A DNA stretch of 64,000 nt, from the NCBI RefSeq assembly GCF_020447205.1, contig NZ_JAJAEL010000035.1, positions 1 through 64,000 on the forward strand, read 5' to 3'. Of this stretch, positions 57,717 to 64,000 are shown in pieces; within the stretch, counting starts at the first letter, position 1, and every line of letters begins with the position of its first letter. The notes beneath the pieces are model-generated. The model did no database searches. It was given only the letters and a program-made list of their open reading frames with translations, and was not told the origin of the DNA. Source of the stretch: Thalassolituus alkanivorans (GTDB lineage Bacteria > Pseudomonadota > Gammaproteobacteria > Pseudomonadales > Oceanobacteraceae). The translations under genes were made by a program, and so were the position numbers.

Positions 57717-57726
57717 CGGAGTTTTT

Positions 57727-58377
57727 ATGAAACGCTATCTGCTGCAACCGCTGATCAAAGGCTCCATGGTGGTACTGCCGTTACTGATTACCATCTGGCT
57801 GTTATGGTCTGCGCTGATGTGGCTTAACGGTCTGGGCCTGAGCCTGCTCGCCAGCCTGCATATTCCCAGCATTTTTCCTGGTATGGGCCTGCTGCTGATG
57901 CTGCTGGCTTTGCTGTCAGTCGGATTATTATTTCAGTTCAACCCGGTCAGCTGGCTGTATCAGTATGTGGAAGATGCCCTGCTGCGTTTTCCGCTGGTAA
58001 AAACACTGTACGGCGCGGTTAAAGACTTTGCCGCCATGTTCGATCAGGAAAAACAGCACAATCAACAGGTCGTGCTGGTCGATATGCCCGGCGATGCACA
58101 ATTGCTGGGCTTTATTACCGCCAGCAAAATTCCGCCGGCGGTGCAGAATGCCGGCGATAAGGAAGAACTGGTCGCGGTATACCTGCCCATGAGCTACATG
58201 GTTGGCGGCTATACCCTGTTTGTTCCACGCGCCCGCCTGACGATGCTCGACTGGTCGTTTGAAGATGCCATGCGCTTTGCACTAACTGCCGGAGTATCGC
58301 AAAGCCAGGCACGCAAAACCAAAGAGCCGTTATGGCCCCTTAATGGTGACGATAAAAACAAAGGTGTCTCTGAATAA
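57727..58377 (+). CDS. DUF502 family membrane protein
   Basis: A 216-residue protein with two N-terminal membrane helices (~12-32 and ~50-68) and a cytoplasmic or periplasmic domain holding the DUF502 pattern (LLRFPLVKTLYGAVKDFAAM, YLPMSYMVGGYTLFVPRARL, EDAMRFALTAGV). Function is unknown. GACGGAG lies 7 nt before the ATG. It converges on the next gene, with stops abutting. Confidence 0.85.
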   Translation: MKRYLLQPLIKGSMVVLPLLITIWLLWSALMWLNGLGLSLLASLHIPSIFPGMGLLLMLLALLSVGLLFQFNPVSWLYQYVEDALLRFPLVKTLYGAVKDFAAMFDQEKQHNQQVVLVDMPGDAQLLGFITASKIPPAVQNAGDKEELVAVYLPMSYMVGGYTLFVPRARLTMLDWSFEDAMRFALTAGVSQSQARKTKEPLWPLNGDDKNKGVSE

Positions 58378-58881
58378 TCAATCGGCGGCAATGTCACACA
58401 CCTGGCGCGTCAGCGCCAGGAAGGCGCCCAGCGCCAGCAATAAAAAGGCACAGGCAACAAGAATAGCCACCGGATAATACAGATTACCGGCCAGATCGAG
58501 CTGGCTGTATTTAATAATCATAATCAGCGCTTCCAGCACCAGTGCGATACACACGGTGCCGACAAAACGGGTGATGGTGCGGCGGATATTCTGGAAAATA
58601 TTTTCCCCGGCTTCTTCCGCCGCGTATTCCTTACCAACCCCCAACCCCAGCTCATACATTGCCAGCGCGATAACAAGCGTATTAATCGCCTTAATCACCA
58701 GCGTGACCATATCGCCATCACTACTGAATAATCCGTTAAAAAACGTCGAAAATGATAATCCCACCAACAATAAAGCCAGCAGATGGAATACACCGGAAAA
58801 TAATAAAGCGACGCCGGTTTTGTATTGATGCAGCAAAGGCTGGGCAGTGTTTCCCGATGGAGTCAGTAACGAATTCAGCAT
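58378..58881 (-). CDS. Uncharacterised four-helix membrane protein
   Basis: A 167-residue protein with four hydrophobic segments (~20-40, 58-76, 98-117, 135-158) and the loop VGKEYAAEEAGENIFQNIRR between helices 2 and 3. I do not recognise the family. The ATG at 58881 has AGGA at 8 nt; the frame opens 17 codons earlier with no support. Its stop abuts the convergent DUF502 stop with no gap for a terminator. Confidence 0.72.
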   Translation of the reverse strand: MLNSLLTPSGNTAQPLLHQYKTGVALLFSGVFHLLALLLVGLSFSTFFNGLFSSDGDMVTLVIKAINTLVIALAMYELGLGVGKEYAAEEAGENIFQNIRRTITRFVGTVCIALVLEALIMIIKYSQLDLAGNLYYPVAILVACAFLLLALGAFLALTRQVCDIAAD

Positions 58882-59003
58882 AAGTCGGTCCTGTGACAGC
58901 GTTAAAAATACGTCTGTCTGAGACTGCCTCATCCCTGCACGGTTCCTTCTTTTTTACAGCCGAAGCACAGCTGAAGTACAACTACAGTACAACTACAGTG
59001 CAG

Positions 59004-60323
59004 CTACAGGGCCGCAAGCGCTGCCAGCATTCCTGAAGTTAAATGCGCAAGGTCGTTATCATCCATCACAAAAGGCGGCATCACATACAGCAGATTACCA
59101 AATGGCCGCACCCAGATACCGCGTTCCACACAGGCTGGCTGCAGTTGCGCCATGTTCACCGGCTGCTGCATTTCAATCACGCCAATAGCACCCAACACAC
59201 GAACATCAGCAACTCCCGGTAACTGACGTGCCGGCATTAATCCCGACAGCAGTCCCTGCTCCAGACGCGCGACCTGCGCCGCCCAGTCGTTTTCCAACAG
59301 CAAATCGATACTTTCACAGGCCACCCGACAAGCCAGAGGGTTACCCATAAAAGTCGGGCCGTGCATAAAACAGCCAGCCTCACCAGCGCTGATGGTTTCC
59401 GCAACCTGTGAGGTAGTAAGCGTTGCCGCCAGTGTCATATAACCACCGGTCAGGGCTTTGCCAAGGCAGAGAATATCCGGTGTGATTCCGGCCCATTCAC
59501 AGGCAAACAAACGTCCGGTGCGACCAAAACCAGTGGCAATTTCATCGGCAATCAGCAGCACGTCGTATTCATCACACAGGCGCCGCGCCTCGCGCAGGTA
59601 CTGCGGGTGATAGAAGCGCATGCCTCCGGCTCCCTGCACCACCGGCTCAACAATCAGGGCGGCTATGTCGGCATGATGCTTTTGTAACACCTGCTCCAGT
59701 GCGCTGCAGTCAGCGGCATCCCAGTCGTCATAAAAACCCGTCTGCGGCGGCGGAACAAAATATTGCTGCGGCAGAATACCGGCAAACAACTGGTGCATCC
59801 CACGGGTTGGATCACATACCGACATCGCCCCCAAAGTATCGCCGTGATAGCCGCGTTGCAGGGCCAGAATCTTATGTTTACCGCTAAGCCCGCGGGCCTG
59901 CTGATACTGCAGCGCCATTTTCAGCGCCACCTCCACCGCCACCGAGCCAGAATCCGCCAGAAACACCTTATCCAGCCCCGCCGGCGTCAGCGCCACCAGA
60001 CGCCGTGCCAGCTCAATGGCCGGACTGTGCGTCAGACCGCCAAACATCACATGACTCATCTGCTCAGCCTGCTCCAGCAGAGCAGCATTCAGACGCGGAT
60101 GGTTATAGCCGTGTACCGCACACCACCAGGAAGCCATGCCATCGATCAGCTCGCGGCCATCCGCCAGCTGCAGTCTGACTCCACGGGCCGCAACCACCGG
60201 CCACACCTGCGCCGGCTCAGTCATTGAGCTGTAAGGATGCCAGAGGTGTTCACGGTCAAAAGCCAGATCGGGCTTCTGTCGCAGCATGGAAGAAGCTGGG
60301 TGAGAAACAGAGGAAAAATGCAT
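59004..60323 (-). CDS. bioA: Adenosylmethionine--8-amino-7-oxononanoate aminotransferase
   Basis: A 439-residue PLP enzyme that makes 7,8-diaminopelargonate in biotin synthesis, using SAM as amino donor. The PLP lysine is in [19 protein letters not shown]. The substrate-binding region HLWHPYSSM and [20 protein letters not shown] are typical. It diverges from the bioF operon across a BirA-type operator. The leader is ~70 nt. Confidence 0.95.
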   Translation of the reverse strand: MHFSSVSHPASSMLRQKPDLAFDREHLWHPYSSMTEPAQVWPVVAARGVRLQLADGRELIDGMASWWCAVHGYNHPRLNAALLEQAEQMSHVMFGGLTHSPAIELARRLVALTPAGLDKVFLADSGSVAVEVALKMALQYQQARGLSGKHKILALQRGYHGDTLGAMSVCDPTRGMHQLFAGILPQQYFVPPPQTGFYDDWDAADCSALEQVLQKHHADIAALIVEPVVQGAGGMRFYHPQYLREARRLCDEYDVLLIADEIATGFGRTGRLFACEWAGITPDILCLGKALTGGYMTLAATLTTSQVAETISAGEAGCFMHGPTFMGNPLACRVACESIDLLLENDWAAQVARLEQGLLSGLMPARQLPGVADVRVLGAIGVIEMQQPVNMAQLQPACVERGIWVRPFGNLLYVMPPFVMDDNDLAHLTSGMLAALAAL

Positions 60324-60391
60324 AGCAACTCCTGACAGTGGAAGAGACCCAGGCCGAAGCAGGCCCGGCTCCGGACCGTTCCGCAGTAAAC

Positions 60392-60424
60392 TTGTAAACC
60401 ATTTTTAAATTGACTGGTTAACCA
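60392..60424. promoter_or_regulatory. BirA (biotin) operator
   Basis: TTGTAAACC-N15-GGTTAACCA, a near-perfect inverted repeat matching the known TTGTAAACC/GGTTTACAA biotin operator with N14-16 spacing. It lies between divergent bioA and bioF, as in E. coli, and its right arm abuts the bioF -35 hexamer. Confidence 0.85.
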
Positions 60425-60437
60425 TCAGCATTATGAT
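60410..60437 (+). promoter_or_regulatory. Probable bioF promoter
   Basis: TTGACT-N16-TATGAT. The -35 lies inside the biotin operator, so BirA binding would block it. Leader to bioF about 90 nt. Confidence 0.6.
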
Positions 60438-60532
60438 CAGCCGCAACTCCCCTGTCGAGTCGGCAACAGAAACAGACGAGCCGGCAACAGCGACAGGCTT
60501 TAACCCATTCAGAAAAGGCACCCTCAGGCAGC

Positions 60533-61732
60533 ATGAGCTGGAACCAGCGTATTCAACAGGCACTGCATGAACGCCAGCAACAGCAGCTGTGGCGCCAGCG
60601 CGCTCTGCTGGGTGATGTGCAGCAGACACACACCCTGCGCAACGGCCAGCCGGTGCTGAACTTCTGCGCCAATGATTATCTTGGTCTGGCCGCCTGTGGT
60701 GCTGATGATCTGGCCCATGCCGCACAGCGCTGGGCAATGGGAAGTGGTGCTTCACATCTGGTGTGTGGTCACAGTAGCGCCCACCATGAGCTGGAGCAGG
60801 CACTGGCCGCGCACTGTGGCTATGAGCGGGCGCTGTTATTCTCAACCGGCTTTATGGCAAACCTCGGCACGATTGCCGCCCTCGCCGGACGTGGTGACGA
60901 AGTGCTGCAGGACAAGCTCAACCACGCTTCACTGCTGGATGGCGCCTTGCTCAGCCGCGCCAGACTCAGCCGTTACCGCCATGCCGATTACCACCATCTG
61001 CAACAGCTGCTGGACGTGCCGGCCAACGGAGAACGTCTGATCGTCAGCGACAGTATCTTCAGCATGGACGGCGATCTGGCCGACGTCCGCCGCCTGAGCG
61101 AACTGAGCAGCGAACACAACGCCCTGTTAATGATCGACGACGCCCACGGCTTTGGCGTACTGGGCAGCACAATCAGCACCCCCAACATCGAACCCGCTGC
61201 AGGCCAGGGAGTACGGGCCTATTTTGGCCTCAGTCCGCAACAGCTGCCGCTGTACGTCGGCACTCTGGGCAAAGCGCTGGGCGGTTTTGGTGCTTTTGTT
61301 GCCGGCAGTGCTGACCTTATCGATTACCTGATCCAGTTTGCCCGGCCTTACATCTACACCACCGCGCTGCCACCAGCGCTGGCCGAAGCAATGCTGGCCA
61401 ACCTGAAGCGTCTGCAGCAGGGCGACCGCCAGCAACAGTTGCAGGCCAATATCCGCTATTTCCGCCGTCAGGCCGCCAGTCTGGGTTTATCGCTTATGCC
61501 GTCAGAATCAGCCATTCAGCCGCTGCTGATCGGTGACAGCGGTAGCGCCCTGCGGCTATCTGAGCAGTTGCTGCAACGCGGGTTGTGGGTCAGTGCCATC
61601 CGTCCGCCCACCGTACCTGCCGGCAGCGCCCGCCTGCGCATAACCCTGAGTGCTGCACACCGTCAGAGCGATATCGACTTACTGTTAAACGCCCTCGCTG
61701 AATTGCTGCCGGTTCAGGAGGCCAGTGCATGA
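60533..61732 (+). CDS. bioF: 8-amino-7-oxononanoate synthase
   Basis: A 399-residue PLP enzyme that condenses pimeloyl-ACP and alanine. The PLP lysine is in VGTLGKALGGFGAFVAGSAD; the substrate motif is GSGASHLVCGHSSAHHELEQ. An AGG site precedes the ATG by 5 nt. Overlaps bioH by 4 nt (ATGA). Confidence 0.95.
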   Translation: MSWNQRIQQALHERQQQQLWRQRALLGDVQQTHTLRNGQPVLNFCANDYLGLAACGADDLAHAAQRWAMGSGASHLVCGHSSAHHELEQALAAHCGYERALLFSTGFMANLGTIAALAGRGDEVLQDKLNHASLLDGALLSRARLSRYRHADYHHLQQLLDVPANGERLIVSDSIFSMDGDLADVRRLSELSSEHNALLMIDDAHGFGVLGSTISTPNIEPAAGQGVRAYFGLSPQQLPLYVGTLGKALGGFGAFVAGSADLIDYLIQFARPYIYTTALPPALAEAMLANLKRLQQGDRQQQLQANIRYFRRQAASLGLSLMPSESAIQPLLIGDSGSALRLSEQLLQRGLWVSAIRPPTVPAGSARLRITLSAAHRQSDIDLLLNALAELLPVQEASA

Positions 61733-62544
61733 GCCAGCCTATCTCCCCATGGCGCCTGCTACGGACAGAAAGCCCCGGCCCCGACTGGTTCTGGCTGCCG
61801 GGCTGGAGTTTTGCCCCGGAAGTCTTTGCCCCGCTCTATAACCAGCTGCCGGGTCAGCACTATGGCTTTGATTATTCCGCAACAGGGGTTGCAGACAACA
61901 GTGACTTCAACAGCTGCGCTCAGGCTCTGGTCAATCAGGCTCTGATCAATCAGGCTCCCGCCAGTCCGCAACGTCCGGCGATCTGGGTTGGCTGGTCGCT
62001 GGGTGGTGCCCTGGCCTGCGCAGCGCTGTCTGTTTCTGCAGCGGCATCGACAACGCAAAAAACGGGCAATATTACCCTGATCACACTGGCCACCAGTGCC
62101 ACGTTCTGCCGTTTACAGGCGGAGGACGAGTTTGGTCTGGATGCCGATCTGCTGCAGCAGTTCAGCCAGAATATGCAGCAACAGCCGGAGAAAACCCGGC
62201 GCCGCTTTCTCGCACTCTGCACTCAGGGCGCCGCTGACGCACGGCCACTCAGTCGCCTGCTTGCCAGCCACCAGCTGAGTGATCCGGCTCCCCTGCTGTC
62301 GGGCCTCGACTGGCTGCGCAGCTATCGTCTTAACCCTGCAACCGGCAACCGCCTGCAGGTCAGGCAGGAACAACACTGGCTCGGCAGCCACGATGCGCTC
62401 AATGCCGGCGGACTCAACCCGGTGTATTACAGCCCCGGCCACAGTCATGCTTTTTTTCTCGAACCCGAGGGACAGGCCGCCCTGTTAACCCGGCTGCAGG
62501 CCTTGTGTTGCCTGCTCAAACCGGCCAGCGGAGCACAGGGATGA
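61729..62544 (+). CDS. bioH: Pimeloyl-ACP methyl ester esterase BioH-like
   Basis: A 271-residue alpha/beta hydrolase with the nucleophile Ser in WVGWSLGGALACAAL and a C-terminal catalytic His in PGHSHAFFLEPEGQ. An Asp in the segment before it (HWLGSHDALN) would complete the triad. It frees pimeloyl-ACP from the BioC-made methyl ester. The sequence is divergent and the call rests strongly on position between bioF and bioC; the enzyme could be another bio esterase type. A low-complexity stretch (ALVNQALINQAPA) lies near 66-78. Confidence 0.78.
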   Translation: MSQPISPWRLLRTESPGPDWFWLPGWSFAPEVFAPLYNQLPGQHYGFDYSATGVADNSDFNSCAQALVNQALINQAPASPQRPAIWVGWSLGGALACAALSVSAAASTTQKTGNITLITLATSATFCRLQAEDEFGLDADLLQQFSQNMQQQPEKTRRRFLALCTQGAADARPLSRLLASHQLSDPAPLLSGLDWLRSYRLNPATGNRLQVRQEQHWLGSHDALNAGGLNPVYYSPGHSHAFFLEPEGQAALLTRLQALCCLLKPASGAQG

Positions 62545-63371
62545 ACGCTGAATGTCTTTCTCTGCAGACGCCCGGCGACAGCACGATCACGCTGCAGCGT
62601 GATAAACGCCTGGTAGCACAGCAGTTCAGCCGCGCCGCCCACTCGTACGATCAGGCCGCAGGCATTCAGCTGCAGGTGCGCAATCAGCTGCTCAGCCGTC
62701 TGCAACGCATCAACGGGCCCTTATACGGTCACTGGCTGGATATCGGCTGTGGCACCGGTCAGACCCTGCCGCGGCTGCAGCAATTAGGGGCACAACAGGT
62801 CTGCGGGCTCGATCTGGCCGGCGGCATGATCCGCAGCGCCCGCCGTTTCAGCAGCCCGTCGATTCACCTGTTGCAGGCCGATGCCGACCATATACCGCTG
62901 GCCAGCGCCAGCTGTGACGGTCTGTTTTCCAGCCTGATGCTGCAATGGAGCGAGCAGCCGCACAGCACCCTGCGAGAATGGGCGCGGGTGCTGAAACCCG
63001 GCGGCACACTGGCTCTGGCAACGCTGCTGCCCGGTACTCAGCAGGAGCTGTTACAGGCCTGGCGCAGCATCGACGACAAGCCTCATGTAAACAATTTCAT
63101 CAGCGCCGCTGACCTGCAGCAGGCACTGTTGCAGGCCGGATTGCGCAGCGTTAGCCGGCAGCAAAGTCTGTTGCAGGAACATTACGACTCACTCACCAGC
63201 CTGCTGCGCAACCTCAAAGCCATTGGCGCCACCAATGTGAACCCAGGCCGGAAAAGCGGCCTGGGCGGCCGCCGGGCATTGCAGCAGCTGGATAACGCTT
63301 ATCCGCGTGACCGCAATGGCCTGCTGCCGCTGAGCTATCAGGTGCAGTGGCTGCTGCTGCGTAAAGAGTAA
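62541..63371 (+). CDS. bioC: Malonyl-ACP O-methyltransferase
   Basis: A 276-residue SAM-dependent enzyme that starts pimelate synthesis. The SAM site is HWLDIGCGTGQTLPRLQQL; typical N-terminal RVA-type motif VAQQFSRAAHSYDQAAGIQ. The frame runs 12 codons further back, but the ATG at 62541 overlaps the bioH stop (ATGA) and is preferred. Lies 17 nt before bioD. Confidence 0.93.
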   Translation: MNAECLSLQTPGDSTITLQRDKRLVAQQFSRAAHSYDQAAGIQLQVRNQLLSRLQRINGPLYGHWLDIGCGTGQTLPRLQQLGAQQVCGLDLAGGMIRSARRFSSPSIHLLQADADHIPLASASCDGLFSSLMLQWSEQPHSTLREWARVLKPGGTLALATLLPGTQQELLQAWRSIDDKPHVNNFISAADLQQALLQAGLRSVSRQQSLLQEHYDSLTSLLRNLKAIGATNVNPGRKSGLGGRRALQQLDNAYPRDRNGLLPLSYQVQWLLLRKE

Positions 63372-63388
63372 AATGGGAACAGAGCCAA

Positions 63389-64000
63389 ATGACACAGCGC
63401 CTCTTTATTACCGGCACCGATACTGACGCCGGCAAAACCCTGATCAGCGCCGCCTATCTGCTGAAAGCACAACAGCAGGGTTTAACCTGCCTGGGTCTGA
63501 AACCCGTCGCCGCCGGTTGTGAACGTAAGCCTTCCTCTTATCTGATGCGCAACAGCGATGCCCTGCTGCACCAGCAGTACAGCCAGCCGGCACAGGATTA
63601 CAGCGTCCACAATCCCATCGCTCTGCAGGCGGCAATTGCACCCCATATTGCCGCGCAACAGGAGCAGTGCACACTTACCGTGGACAGTCTGATGCAGGCC
63701 TGCCAGCCCGCCCTGCATCAGCAGCCGGATCTGCTGTTATGCGAAGGCGCCGGTGGCTGGTTGGTACCATTAAATAACGCAGAAACCCTCGCCGATTTTG
63801 CCTGTTCACTGGGCGCCCCGGTGATTCTGGTGGTGGGAATGAAACTGGGCTGTATTAACCACGCACTGCTCAGTGCCCGCGCCATACAGCAATCCGGCTT
63901 AGCGCTGGCAGGCTGGGTGGCCAACCAGCTGCCACCGGGGATGACCGCGGCACAGGAAAATCTGCAATTCCTGCAACACTGGTTCAATCAGCAGAATGTT
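63389..64000 (+). CDS. bioD: Dethiobiotin synthetase, 3' end cut by window edge
   Basis: The first 204 residues of a protein normally about 225 long, open to the window edge. The P-loop is FITGTDTDAGKTLISAAYLL; Lys in LKPVAAGCE and the EGAGGWLVP motif bind substrate and nucleotide. It closes the dethiobiotin ring from diaminopelargonate, CO2 and ATP. The ribosome-binding site is weak (AGAG). Confidence 0.93.
   Translation, partial: MTQRLFITGTDTDAGKTLISAAYLLKAQQQGLTCLGLKPVAAGCERKPSSYLMRNSDALLHQQYSQPAQDYSVHNPIALQAAIAPHIAAQQEQCTLTVDSLMQACQPALHQQPDLLLCEGAGGWLVPLNNAETLADFACSLGAPVILVVGMKLGCINHALLSARAIQQSGLALAGWVANQLPPGMTAAQENLQFLQHWFNQQNV

Noticed and set aside
1-64000. CRISPR arrays, insertion sequences, rRNA genes and riboswitches
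   Set aside because: None was recognised. No regularly spaced direct repeats or transposase frames were seen.

Overview
The window is chromosomal DNA from a gammaproteobacterium, most like the marine Oceanospirillales/Pseudomonadales lineages. The evidence is gene order: hemA-prfA-prmC-moeB; a TPR lipoprotein gene with lolB-ispE-tRNA-Gln-prs-rplY-pth-ychF; miaB-phoH-ybeY-ybeX-lnt; and a complete mraZ-to-lpxC division and cell-wall (dcw) cluster followed by an M23 peptidase gene, secA, argJ and mutT. There are no insertion sequences, integrases, CRISPR arrays or rRNA genes.

Layout. (1) 1-5062, minus strand, visibly more AT-rich: an accessory cluster of a PRMT-like methyltransferase, a formyltransferase with an intact catalytic triad, two tandem tail-collar proteins and the start of a large secreted multi-domain protein that runs off the left edge. 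This is the least explained block and the best candidate for an undescribed system. (2) 5293-10794, minus: a sulfide:quinone oxidoreductase of the Acidithiobacillus type, then hemA-prfA-prmC-moeB. (3) 11059-17994, plus: outer-membrane lipoprotein, isoprenoid, PRPP and translation genes with tRNA-Gln. (4) 18187-25573: accessory genes, namely a 936-residue lipoprotein, a Bcr/CflA-type efflux pump with a TetR regulator, a 54-residue small gene sharing a palindromic operator with tetR, two uncharacterised genes and a DUF1820 gene. (5) 25755-31188, plus: miaB-phoH-ybeY-ybeX-lnt, with a GntR-type regulator overlapping the end of lnt from the opposite strand. (6) 31933-32607: an orphan terminator and palindromes, then a DUF6164 gene. 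(7) 32618-55706, minus: mutT, argJ, secA, an M23 peptidase gene and the dcw cluster, whose genes mostly overlap by 4-11 nt. The cluster starts at a sigma70-like promoter followed by three 10-bp-spaced MraZ boxes. (8) 56212-58881: efpL, a voltage-gated cation channel with an acidic selectivity filter, a DUF502 protein and a small membrane protein. (9) 59004-64000: bioA facing bioF-bioH-bioC-bioD across a BirA-type operator. bioD is cut by the window edge and bioB is not in this locus.

How the genes work together: most of the window is housekeeping. The dcw block makes UDP-MurNAc-pentapeptide (murC, D, E, F, ddlB), lipid I and II (mraY, murG), exports and polymerises it at the septum (ftsW, ftsI) and builds the divisome (ftsL, Q, A, Z). 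The bio block makes the pimeloyl moiety (bioC, bioH) and the first ring (bioF, bioA, bioD). Starts were moved inward from the longest reading frame where ribosome-binding sites or family length supported it (sqr, hemA, lolB, ispE, tetR, phoH, lpxC, ddlB, murC, bioC and a few others). All family calls were made by reading the sequence; no database search was run.
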